Assembly: GCF_003115855.1 (NCBI RefSeq)
Contig: NZ_KZ819081.1
Location: 110,718 to 174,717, forward strand
Source: Brenneria corticis
Lineage (GTDB): Bacteria > Pseudomonadota > Gammaproteobacteria > Enterobacterales > Enterobacteriaceae
DNA length: 64,000 bases
Direction of reading: 5' to 3'
In this document: in pieces, positions 26,761 through 35,374 of the stretch
How the letters are laid out: every line of letters begins with the position of its first letter
Numbering within the stretch: position 1 is the stretch's first letter
The notes under the pieces: model-generated
Told to the model about the DNA's origin: nothing
Databases searched by the model: none
The model's input: the letters and a program-made list of their open reading frames with translations, nothing else
Position numbers and translations under genes: made by a program

Positions 26761-29700
26761 GTGACGGACGATTTTAACTACGGCACGGTTGACGATAAGG
26801 CGCGCAAAACCCCGGCCGGCGACGATGGCGCCATAGCGGATGAGAAGCAGGGCGACGGACGGCCGCTGACGCCGTTTGAAGAGCGGGCGTGGCTGCGCCA
26901 TCAGCAATATCAGTATACGCCCGACCAGTCGGCGCTGGCCTGGCGGCTCGGCCCGGAGGTCCGGCTCGGCCGGCTGGCCGGCGCCCTGGAAGCGGTGCTG
27001 AGAGAAGTGCCCGGCCTTAACGTCAGATACCGTTTTGATGAGCAGGGGGAACTGCGCAAATTCTCCGTCAGCCCGCGGATACAGCCGATAGCCATCGAAC
27101 CGATCGCCGACGAGGAACAGGCCGTCGCCGCCCTGCTGCGGGAGCAGGAGAAGCCCTGTGAACTGCACCTTGAGCCGCCGGTGCGTTTCCTGCTGTTTGT
27201 CGGTGGGCCGCACGGCGTGATTCTGGGGGCGGTGGCGCACGCTATCCTGGGAAAACAGCTGTCGTGGACGCAGATACTCACCGCGCTGAGCGCCATCTAC
27301 AACGGCCGACCGTTGCCGGCGCATCATCGGCCCGCCGCCCGGGACGGCCTTACCGAGGGGATTTGGCTGGCGAACCGGGGCGAACGTATCAATCTGCCCG
27401 GACTGTACCGCGACGAAGCGCGCGGCGCGGGAGAGATCGTCGACTTCGGGCAATCCCGCTCCCGGCATACCTGCGCGGCGACGCGTTACGGCGCCACGCT
27501 GGACGCCGCGCGGCTGGCGCCGTTTATGCCGCCGGACGGCGAGCCGCCATCCCGCTTGACGGCGCTGGCGGTACTGTTCGGCTGCTATCTTTCGACGGCC
27601 GGCGCGGGGGAGGAGATAACGGTCGGCCTGCCTTTAGCCGATGCGGGAGCGGAGCAGGAGGCGGATGACGAGCGATTAGCGCAGGTGAGGGTGCGCCATA
27701 ACGGCAGGCCGCTGCGCGAGAGGGTGGCGCAGGCGCAGGCTAGTCTGGCGTCCGTCGGGGAGCGCAACGAAACGCCAGCCGCCGCGTCGGACGCCCCGGT
27801 GCGGGTAATCCGGCTGCTGGACCCTTCGCCGTCGCTGCGCCTGGAGGGCGTCGCCGCCGTGCGCATCCCCTTGCCCCCGGCGCGCTGTTCCGTCGATCTG
27901 GCGTTGGCCGTCGGCGACGGGCCGGGGGAGACGCTGAGTCTGGAGCTGATCGCCGGGCCGCGGGTTTCGCCCCATATCGGCGGCTTTCTGCTCGAACGGT
28001 TTGTCGCCTGGCTGGCGGAGCCGGAGGCGGCGGCGTCAGCGGCCGTTGACCTGCCCGCCGCCGCAGGGGAAGGGCCGCGGGAGGATGAGGCGTCGCCCGC
28101 CGTACCGCCGGCGTCGGACGGGGCGCAGCAGGCCGGGATAGCCGATCTTATCCTCGCCGAGTTTCGTGAGGCGCTGGCGTCTCCGCGGATGACCCTGGAT
28201 GACGATTTTTTCGATTTTGGCGGCCATTCGCTCATCGCCACGCGGGTGATCGGCCGGCTGCTCAGCGGGCGCGATATCGAAATCCATATCAACGATCTGT
28301 TCAGCCATCCCACCGCCCGGGGGCTGGCCGCCCTGGCGCGGCGCGGCGACGGACAGAGCGCCGCGCCCCCCGCCGCGCAAACGGCGCACGGCGACGCTGC
28401 GGACGCGCCGCTGTCGCTGGCGCAGCAATCGCTGTGGAAAGCCTACGCCGCCTTTGATTTCGGCGACATCTTCAATATTCCCTTCGCCCTGCGTTTTCTC
28501 GACCCGGTCGATGAGACGGCGTTCCGGCAGGCGCTGCTTGACGTGCTGGAACGGCATAGCGGCCTGCGGACGCTGTTTGACGAGGCGCAGGGCGAGGTGC
28601 GGCAGCGTATCGTCTCGCTCGACGATCTGCCCCATTACCCGTGGTTCGGGTATTCGCACCAAAGCGCGGCGCGCGACTGGCGTGCGGCGCTGGCGCAGGA
28701 AGCCGGACACCGCTTCAACCTGGCGGCGGAACTGCCGCTGCGCGTCAGGTTTATACGCGATGACGAAAGCGGGCAGCAGATCCTCTCCCTGCTGTTCCAT
28801 CACATCGTGCTGGATGAGTGGTCCGTCAATCTGCTGATGGACGAACTGGCCCACGCCTATCCCTACCGGGCGGCGAACCGCTCGCCGGTATGGCATAACC
28901 GGCCGGCGCCGTTCCATAAGTTCGCCATCGAACAGCATAAGGCGGGCCTTAATCAGGCGCACCTTGACTATTGGCTCGAGAGCCTGCGCGGCGTAGCGCG
29001 CGGCAAACCGCTGTTTGCCGTCGCCGATCCGGCGGAGAACGGCGGCGCCTCATCCTCCAGCGCCGGAGGGTGGGTGGAACTGAAGGTGGAGCAAGCGGTG
29101 GCGGACGGCCTGTACCGGCTGGCTCGCGAACAGGGCGCGTCGCTGTTCAACGTCGCGTATGCCGGCATCGCGGCCGCGCTCCATGCCCTGGGCGCGCCGG
29201 ACGACCTGGTTATCGGCACCTCGGCGTCCGGGCGCAACGACGCCCGCTTCTTCGACACCATCGGCTATTTCACCACGGTGGCGGCGCACCGCCTGCGTTT
29301 CAGCGCGGGAATGACGCTGGCCGCGCTTATCGAACAGGTGAAGAACAATATCAACCTCTCCCTGCCTTACAGCGACGTTCCCATCGACCTGGTTGAAGAA
29401 GCGCTGTCGGACGGGGATGGCCCGGACGGCCGGCATATATTCGAAGTATTTATCCAGTTGCACGCCAAGAACAAACTGAACGGCTGTTTTACTTTGCAAG
29501 ACGGGAGCCGCGTCTCTTTCAGACAGGTGGATCCGCAAAAGAGCGAATCGCTGCTGGGTCTGCAGTTCGAGGTGATGGAAGAGATTATCGCCGGCGAAAC
29601 GTCGATACGCGTGCTGATGAGCTACCGCTCGCAGCACTATGACGCCGCAAGGGTCGATCTGATCGTCGCAGCCCTTACCAAAGCGTTTGCCCGGCTGGCG

Positions 29701-30036
29701 GAAAAGCGGGCGGCTCAGCTGCCGCTGGAGTCGCTGCTACCGCCGCCGGATACGGAGAACCCCGCGAGTCCGGTTGCTGCGCGGGACACCATGACGCCGG
29801 TCTGGGATAAAGCGCGCCTGCGCGAGCTGCTGTTGCCGCAGCTCGACGCCGACGGCGAGGAGATCGGCGATGATGAAAACCTGCTCGAATACGGTCTGGA
29901 TTCGGTGCGCATTATGTCGTTGATCGCCCACTGGCGCAGTGAAGGGCACGAGGTCGATTTTATCTCGCTGATGAAAAATCCCACTATTAACGGCTGGCGG
30001 CGATTACTGACCGAAGGTAAGGATAGGCTGGTATAG
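26761..30036 (+). CDS. NRPS with C*-PCP-C domains and a C-terminal aryl carrier
   Basis: 1091 residues; the GTG start is preceded by GGGAGGAGGA. Domain order: a condensation-like domain (~35-440) whose HHxxxDG motif has decayed to AHAILGK; a peptidyl carrier with DDDFFDFGGHSLIA (Ser490); a condensation domain (~550-980) with intact HHIVLDEWS (His680-His681); and, at the end, an EntB-type aryl carrier with LLEYGLDSVRIMSLIAHW (Ser1048) and KNPTINGW. The first three domains equal the second half of VibF. The added aryl carrier would hold dihydroxybenzoate in place of VibB. Together with the Cy-Cy-A protein it would rebuild a complete VibF-like assembly. DHB and its ligase must come from other genes. 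Confidence 0.88.
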   Translation: MTDDFNYGTVDDKARKTPAGDDGAIADEKQGDGRPLTPFEERAWLRHQQYQYTPDQSALAWRLGPEVRLGRLAGALEAVLREVPGLNVRYRFDEQGELRKFSVSPRIQPIAIEPIADEEQAVAALLREQEKPCELHLEPPVRFLLFVGGPHGVILGAVAHAILGKQLSWTQILTALSAIYNGRPLPAHHRPAARDGLTEGIWLANRGERINLPGLYRDEARGAGEIVDFGQSRSRHTCAATRYGATLDAARLAPFMPPDGEPPSRLTALAVLFGCYLSTAGAGEEITVGLPLADAGAEQEADDERLAQVRVRHNGRPLRERVAQAQASLASVGERNETPAAASDAPVRVIRLLDPSPSLRLEGVAAVRIPLPPARCSVDLALAVGDGPGETLSLELIAGPRVSPHIGGFLLERFVAWLAEPEAAASAAVDLPAAAGEGPREDEASPAVPPASDGAQQAGIADLILAEFREALASPRMTLDDDFFDFGGHSLIATRVIGRLLSGRDIEIHINDLFSHPTARGLAALARRGDGQSAAPPAAQTAHGDAADAPLSLAQQSLWKAYAAFDFGDIFNIPFALRFLDPVDETAFRQALLDVLERHSGLRTLFDEAQGEVRQRIVSLDDLPHYPWFGYSHQSAARDWRAALAQEAGHRFNLAAELPLRVRFIRDDESGQQILSLLFHHIVLDEWSVNLLMDELAHAYPYRAANRSPVWHNRPAPFHKFAIEQHKAGLNQAHLDYWLESLRGVARGKPLFAVADPAENGGASSSSAGGWVELKVEQAVADGLYRLAREQGASLFNVAYAGIAAALHALGAPDDLVIGTSASGRNDARFFDTIGYFTTVAAHRLRFSAGMTLAALIEQVKNNINLSLPYSDVPIDLVEEALSDGDGPDGRHIFEVFIQLHAKNKLNGCFTLQDGSRVSFRQVDPQKSESLLGLQFEVMEEIIAGETSIRVLMSYRSQHYDAARVDLIVAALTKAFARLAEKRAAQLPLESLLPPPDTENPASPVAARDTMTPVWDKARLRELLLPQLDADGEEIGDDENLLEYGLDSVRIMSLIAHWRSEGHEVDFISLMKNPTINGWRRLLTEGKDRLV

Positions 30037-30506
30037 GCGGTGGGCGGGGTAGGGGCTCCCCAGAAATTTGGGGAAGGAATTTCTATAAGCGCAGTGAGGG
30101 TTTCGTGCGCACTAACCTCAGTCGATTTCTGTGACCGTCGAAGAACGCGCCCGACACGGGGCGGCTCAGTCGCCGCCGCCCCGTGGCCCCGGGCTTTTCG
30201 CGAAATCGCGTCGCTACGCGATGCCTTCGGCGTTCGTGACCGCTGGTCGGGCCGCCATTGACGCGCTCCCGGCGCGGCACTGGCTTTCGCGACGTCCTGT
30301 CGCTCACCCGGCGGTCACGCCCACCTCAGCGCGATTTTTTACGCGAAGGAAAATCTTTTAAAAACCACATCCTGTTATCTAAGACGATTTATCAAAACCG
30401 CCTACTGTCGTGGGGATGACCGGGTGTATTTTACCTCGGGAATGACTATGTCAGAGCGGGTTTATCAGTAATCTCTAGCGCCCCGCTGGGGGGGCGCCTT
30501 TGGGGC
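30037..30506. other. gene-free GC-rich block with hairpins
   Basis: No credible gene was found. A perfect 11-base inverted repeat, CACGGGGCGGC / GCCGCCCCGTG with a nine-base loop, lies at 30155-30185. A second short one, ATCGCG-TCGCTA-CGCGAT, follows near 30205-30225. The block separates the end of the NRPS operon from the convergent reductase gene. It could be a REP-like intergenic repeat; I do not recognise the family. Confidence 0.45.
30478..30500. terminator. hairpin between convergent genes
   Basis: GCGCCCC-GCT-GGGGGGGCGC forms a very stable stem at the 3' end of the ferric reductase gene. Only a short TTT follows on the plus strand, so it is a possible terminator or RNA-end-protecting hairpin. 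Confidence 0.5.
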
Positions 30507-31343
30507 TTACTCCTGACTATCCATAATCTCATGCCGCAAATCGTGATAACGCTCTTCATCATAGCCGTGGCGCCAGTAGGGAATGGCGTAGATCCGCTGA
30601 CGGTCGTAGCCCTTTTCCCGGCGGATATAACGACGCAGCGCTTTGATTATCCGGTCTTCGCCGCCAATCCAGAAAGTGACGTCCTGAGCGGGTAACGCCC
30701 AGGAGGTAAAGGTATCCACCAGCCTGTCCGTCAGGGAAATATCCCCCGCCAGCCAGACGACCTCCACGCCCTCCGGTTTGCGCAGATCCAGCGTATCGTT
30801 TTCGTTATCCACGCGAATAACGACTTTGCCCTGCGCCTCGGGCGCCAGTTTCTCCAGCAGGGCGGCGATCGCCGGCAGCGAGGTGGGATCGCCGGCCATA
30901 AAATAGTGCTTCGCTTCCGGCAGCATCGGGTCGGGGCCGCCGGGATTGGAGATGCCTATCCAGTCGCCGGGCCGCGCCTGCCGGGCGAAATTCAACGCCG
31001 GACCTGCGGCGCCGTCGTGCATGGCGAATTCAATATCCAGTTCGCGTTGCGCCAGGCGGATGGCGCGCACCGAGTAGGTTCTGATAAACGGCGGCACCTC
31101 ATTCTCCCGCCACTGCGGCCCCTGCGGGGTGAGGGTGGGTAATGCGGGCTTCAGCTCTCCCTCGCGGGGCAACAGAATTTTCAGATGCCAGCCTTCGCAC
31201 TCCGGCGGGTAGTCGTGCAGATTCTCGCCGCTGAAGGTAATACGGCGCAGACCGGGGGTAATGTCGTTAATCTCTTTAACCTGCACCAGCCGCGGGGGCG
31301 CCGGGCGGTACGTCGTCTTGGGGGCTTCGTTGGGTGTGGACAT
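30507..31343 (-). CDS. siderophore-interacting ferric reductase (ViuB/YqjH family)
   Basis: 278 residues. The N-terminal flavin domain has PPFIRTYSVRAI (FAD-binding R-x-Y-S/T), preceded by ITPGLRRITFSGENL. The NAD(P)H-binding half has HYFMAGDPTSLPAIAALLE and FWIGGEDRIIKALRRYIRRE. ViuB and YqjH reduce ferric siderophores in the cytoplasm using NADPH and so release iron. It has its own promoter with a strong Fur box 64 bases upstream, and it is convergent with the NRPS operon. GGGAGA precedes the ATG. Confidence 0.93.
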   Translation of the reverse strand: MSTPNEAPKTTYRPAPPRLVQVKEINDITPGLRRITFSGENLHDYPPECEGWHLKILLPREGELKPALPTLTPQGPQWRENEVPPFIRTYSVRAIRLAQRELDIEFAMHDGAAGPALNFARQARPGDWIGISNPGGPDPMLPEAKHYFMAGDPTSLPAIAALLEKLAPEAQGKVVIRVDNENDTLDLRKPEGVEVVWLAGDISLTDRLVDTFTSWALPAQDVTFWIGGEDRIIKALRRYIRREKGYDRQRIYAIPYWRHGYDEERYHDLRHEIMDSQE

Positions 31344-31406
31344 CGTTCTTCTCCCTCAGGATAGATGGTTTTTTGTCCGCTCAGTGTATCAGCTATCTTT
31401 TTTAAG

Positions 31407-31425
31407 ATTAATTATTATCATTATC
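31407..31425. promoter_or_regulatory. strong Fur box of the ferric reductase gene
   Basis: On the minus strand GATAATGATAATAATTAAT matches the Fur consensus at 16 of 19 positions, including the first 12 in a row. Confidence 0.85.
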
Positions 31426-31712
31426 ATATGGAAGCCGCGGCAAATTTTTTAGCTATGAGAACAATTAAGCAACAATAACGCTACATAACCGCGACGGCGG
31501 AAAATATAATATTATTCTTCTTTATAAGATTAATTAAACTAACTTGTTTATTGGCGTAATGATTGAAGTTTTTTTATTTTATATTTATTGCTCGCTTCTG
31601 GACTATTTGGTTGATTTAAATTATATGACTCATCTATCACATTTATTATTTAATAAGTCAATTATAACCATAGCGCCAATAAGTTATTTATAACCATAGA
31701 GGCGACCATATT

Positions 31713-33263
31713 ATGAAAAAAACAGCCAAATACAGCGCATGGTGTATCGGTTTATGTTTATTGTCTCCGCTAAGTATCGCCGAACAGGTAATCGACGCCG
31801 ATGTCGTCATCGTCGGCGGCGGACTCAGCGGTCTTGCCGCGGCGGTAACCGCTCAGGAAAACGGCGTCAAAACCATCGTTCTGGAGAAGATGGCCATCAT
31901 CGGCGGGGCGGGAAACTATCCTGAGGGATCGCTGGGAATAGGCACGCGAATTCAAAAGAAAGAAGGAATCAATATTACGCCGGAGAAAGTTTTTGAACGC
32001 GTCATGGAGTTCCATCACTGGCGCGTCAATGCCCCGGTTATTCGCACGCTGCTTAATCATTCTGGCGAAACCATTGACTGGCTTGAAGATATCGGCGTTA
32101 AGTTTAAAGGGATCAAGACAACCTTTCCTGCGGAAAAATCGCTTTATACATGGCATATTTATCAAGGCTCTGGCTCCGCCGCCATCAAGGTATTAGCGAC
32201 TACTTTTAAACAGAAGGGCGGGGAGATATTTACCGAAACCCCGGCGCAAAAACTCTTGTTTGACGAACAGGGCGGTATCAAAGGCGTCGCCGCTAAAAAT
32301 TCCGCCGGGGAAACGATAATCTTTAACGCCGGCAATGTCGTTCTTTCCACCGGCGGATTTGCCAGCAATAAAGAGATGCTGGCTAAATATGTTCCGGATA
32401 TTAATACCCGGGGAATGGAAAAAGTGATGTACAGAGGGCCGGAGGTCGACGGACGCGCCGGAGACGGCATCAATATGGCTCTCAGCGCGAAAGCGGCGCT
32501 GGCCGGTATGGGAACATTGGCCGGAAATAGTCCTTATCTGGATGATGAACCCGCCATTTACCAATTTATGGGCCCCGACCATATGAAGCAGGCGCGCGCC
32601 GCATTGAGTCAGCCATTTCTTTGGGTCAATAAGCATGGCGAACGTTTTTATAATGAATCGGCAGGCTCCAATTTCAGCGATGTCTACAATGCGTTAACCG
32701 CCAACGATGGCCTTATGTATTCCGTTTTCGATGAAAAAATGAAACAGCGGATGATTGATAGCGGGCCGCTCACGCCTTTTAACGCCATCGTCGTTCCGGG
32801 GCAAAAAATGACTGCTTTGGATGAGGGCATCGCCAAGGGATTAAAAACCGGCTATGCGTTCAAGGCCGACTCCATTGAAGCATTGGCGGAAAAAATAAAG
32901 GTCGATCCGGCCAAATTAAAAGAAACGATAAATAAAGTTAACCAGTATTCCGATAATAAATATGACCCGGACTTTAGCCGCAAGCCCGAACACCTTGTCA
33001 GATTCGATACGCGGCACGGCCCCTATTATGCTTTGAAAGGGTTAAGGGCGTTTTTCCTCACCCTTGGCGGCGTTAAGGTGAATACTCATATGCAGGCGCT
33101 TGACGATAACGGCGACCCCATCAACGGCCTGTATGTAACCGGACAGGACATCGGCGGTCTCTACGACAGTACCTATGACCTGCTGGCCGAAGGTTCCGCC
33201 AGCAGTTTTGCGCTGACCTCCGGCCGGCTTGCCGCCAGGCATATCGCCGACCATAAAAAGTGA
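31713..33263 (+). CDS. exported FAD-dependent oxidoreductase (fumarate/urocanate reductase-like)
   Basis: 516 residues. A Sec signal peptide ends near SIA (residue 23), so the enzyme is periplasmic. The FAD domain starts with ADVVIVGGGLSGLAAAVTAQ and has GGAGNYPEGSLGIGT; the substrate-domain Arg/His region reads GPYYALKGL near residue 435, and the FAD cap ends with GLYVTGQDIGGLYDSTYDLL. It resembles the flavin subunit of flavocytochrome c-type reductases but has no heme-binding CXXCH, so electrons must come from a separate donor. Codon use is AT-richer than its neighbours and the 290 bases upstream are AT-rich, which suggests acquisition by transfer. The substrate is unknown. Confidence 0.85.
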   Translation: MKKTAKYSAWCIGLCLLSPLSIAEQVIDADVVIVGGGLSGLAAAVTAQENGVKTIVLEKMAIIGGAGNYPEGSLGIGTRIQKKEGINITPEKVFERVMEFHHWRVNAPVIRTLLNHSGETIDWLEDIGVKFKGIKTTFPAEKSLYTWHIYQGSGSAAIKVLATTFKQKGGEIFTETPAQKLLFDEQGGIKGVAAKNSAGETIIFNAGNVVLSTGGFASNKEMLAKYVPDINTRGMEKVMYRGPEVDGRAGDGINMALSAKAALAGMGTLAGNSPYLDDEPAIYQFMGPDHMKQARAALSQPFLWVNKHGERFYNESAGSNFSDVYNALTANDGLMYSVFDEKMKQRMIDSGPLTPFNAIVVPGQKMTALDEGIAKGLKTGYAFKADSIEALAEKIKVDPAKLKETINKVNQYSDNKYDPDFSRKPEHLVRFDTRHGPYYALKGLRAFFLTLGGVKVNTHMQALDDNGDPINGLYVTGQDIGGLYDSTYDLLAEGSASSFALTSGRLAARHIADHKK

Positions 33264-33348
33264 TCGCCTTCCCTTATATCAACACAGGATTCCCCAGCCC
33301 GGCTGGGGAATAACTGAATTCCGCTCCTTGCCCGCTTTCGTTGCCGGA

Positions 33349-34674
33349 CTACAGCGGCTTATGCGCCGTTTCCCTGGCGGCCCACACCGCCCAGAGGGTG
33401 ATAAACAGCGCCAGCGACACATACAGGGAGATCGCCAGCGTACCGCCGTAAGCGCTGAACAGCGACGTGATGATCAACGGCGCGAAACCGCCTCCGACGA
33501 TCCCCGCCAGCGTATAGGCCAGCGACGACCCCGCGTAGCGTACGTGGGTAGGAAACTGCTCGGTGACGAACGCCGCCTGCGGCCCGTACATCGCCGCGTG
33601 AATCAGCAGCCCGACCACCACCGCGATGCAGATCTGCACCGGCTGCGCGCTGTCCAGCAGTACGAAGAAGACAAACGCCCAGATCACCGCCGCCAGCGCG
33701 CCGCCCATATACACCGGGCGACGCCCGAAGCGGTCGGAAAGCATACCGAACAGCGGCACGGCGATGGCGTTGCCGCAGGCTCCCAGCATGGTGGCCGTCA
33801 GCGCCAGCGGCCGCGGCAGGTGCAGCACCGTCGTCACGTAGGTCAGGGTAAAGACCACCACCAGCGCGTACAGCACGTCGGAACCGATGCGCGCCCCGCC
33901 GGCGATCAGCAGTGAGCGCGGATATTGACTGAACACCTCGCGGATCGGCGCCTGGGTAATGTCCTTGTTTTTTTCCAGCTTGAGGAAGGCGGGCGTCTCG
34001 CCGACGCCGCGGCGCAGCCACAGGCCGAAAATGACCAGCACCAGGCTCAGCAGAAAGGGAATGCGCCAGCCCCACAGTTGGAAACTGTCCGCCGACATCG
34101 ACAGCGTAACCAGGGTGATAATACCGGTGCCGATCAGCGTGCCGCAGGACGGCCCGACCTGGGCGAACGAGGCGTTGCGCCCGCGCTGATGCGGCTTGCC
34201 GTGCTCCATCGACAGCAGGACGGCGCCGGCCCATTCTCCTCCCAGCGCGATGCCTTGCACAAAGCGCAGCGTGACCAGCAGCAGCGGGCTCCAGATCCCC
34301 CAGGTGGCGTAGCCGGGCAGTATCCCCATCAGCGCCGTGGTCACCCCCATGATGATCAGCGTGGCGACCAGCACAAAACGCCGTCCCAGCACGTCGCCCA
34401 GGTGGCCGAAGACGATGCCGCCGATCGGCCGCGAAACATAGCCGACGGCATAGGTGGAAAACGCCAGAATGGTGCCCACCAGCGGGTCGAACGACGGGAA
34501 AAACACATGATTGAAAATCAGCGCCGCCATAATGTTGTAAACGGTAAAGTCATACCATTCCAGCGCGGTGCCGATGGAGCTGGCCGCGGCCAGCTTACCG
34601 GTATTCGGCGTTGCGGCGGTCTGTTCCTGCGGCGACGCCCCTGGCGCCGTTTCGGTGGTAGCGGTATTCATCAT
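33349..34674 (-). CDS. MFS transporter, metabolite:H+ symporter (MHS) family
   Basis: 441 residues from the ATG at 34674, which overlaps the upstream stop (ATGATG; 34671 is equally possible). It has 12 hydrophobic spans with MHS signatures: SSIGTALEWYDFTVYNI near the N-terminus, RPIGGIVFGHLGDVLGRR in loop 2-3, RFVQGIALGGEWAGAVLL in helix 4-5 and GMLSDRFGRRPVYMGG in loop 8-9. Relatives (ProP, ShiA, KgtP, citrate carriers) import small acids or betaines with protons. Here it is the last gene of a catabolic operon with an amidase, so it probably imports that pathway's substrate. Confidence 0.9.
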   Translation of the reverse strand: MMNTATTETAPGASPQEQTAATPNTGKLAAASSIGTALEWYDFTVYNIMAALIFNHVFFPSFDPLVGTILAFSTYAVGYVSRPIGGIVFGHLGDVLGRRFVLVATLIIMGVTTALMGILPGYATWGIWSPLLLVTLRFVQGIALGGEWAGAVLLSMEHGKPHQRGRNASFAQVGPSCGTLIGTGIITLVTLSMSADSFQLWGWRIPFLLSLVLVIFGLWLRRGVGETPAFLKLEKNKDITQAPIREVFSQYPRSLLIAGGARIGSDVLYALVVVFTLTYVTTVLHLPRPLALTATMLGACGNAIAVPLFGMLSDRFGRRPVYMGGALAAVIWAFVFFVLLDSAQPVQICIAVVVGLLIHAAMYGPQAAFVTEQFPTHVRYAGSSLAYTLAGIVGGGFAPLIITSLFSAYGGTLAISLYVSLALFITLWAVWAARETAHKPL

Positions 34675-35327
34675 TTCAGCTCCTGTGCGGTAAGTTGCCA
34701 ATTGAAGGCGTAGTGCAGAAAGTTATCGGCAGATAGGTTCAATGCGCGGCTCGCCAGGGCGCTCAGATGCGCGCCGGCGGCGGGGCCGCTGCTTTCCACC
34801 AACAGCAGCGGCAGCATGGGGCGTGAATCGCGGGACTCGTTGGGCAGCGGCGTGCTCAGCGCGGCGTCCGGCAACAGCAGGCTGCTGGCGACAAATCCCG
34901 CTTCGGCCGACAGCGTTTCCCCCAGACGCAGAACGCTATCGATCAGCGCGCTATCCGGCGCCGGTTCGAGCGCCAGTATGCTGAGCTGGCTGCCGGTGCC
35001 TTGTCCGGTCACGGCTTGCACCGCGCAGACCCGGCGCATCGGATCGCGCATGCGGCGCAGATTGGTTTCCGACCAGGCGGTCTGGCGGGTAAAGGCGGCC
35101 TGATAGGCCGACGAGGTAAAGCACTCCAGGGAAAGGGTTTTATACAGGCCAAGATATTTGCGGCCGCCCTGCGACGCCTGATAGCGCGTGCCGCTGAGGA
35201 AACCGGGGATGCGTACTCGTTCTTCCACATGCTCGCGATCGTACCATCGATTGAAATCCGCCTCATCCTGCGCGGCGACATCGGTGGCGACCAGCAGCAT
35301 TCCATTGGGGGAAGGGGAAATAGCCAT
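34671..35327 (-). CDS. EthD-like/dimeric alpha-beta barrel protein
   Basis: 218 residues. The first ~100 resemble small ferredoxin-fold proteins of the EthD or DUF4286 type: GMLLVATDVAAQDEADF followed by WYDREHVEERVRIPGFLSG, with a conserved Tyr-x-x-Glu-His pair. Such proteins often assist a degradation pathway as decarboxylase, isomerase or accessory factor. The C-terminal half is less typical. GGAGA lies before the ATG. It sits between the amidase and the MHS transporter, so a role in the same catabolic route is likely but unproven. Confidence 0.65.
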   Translation of the reverse strand: MAISPSPNGMLLVATDVAAQDEADFNRWYDREHVEERVRIPGFLSGTRYQASQGGRKYLGLYKTLSLECFTSSAYQAAFTRQTAWSETNLRRMRDPMRRVCAVQAVTGQGTGSQLSILALEPAPDSALIDSVLRLGETLSAEAGFVASSLLLPDAALSTPLPNESRDSRPMLPLLLVESSGPAAGAHLSALASRALNLSADNFLHYAFNWQLTAQELK

Positions 35328-35374
35328 GGATATTCTCCTGTTAACTCAAATAAGACGGCGATGCCGCCGGAAAA

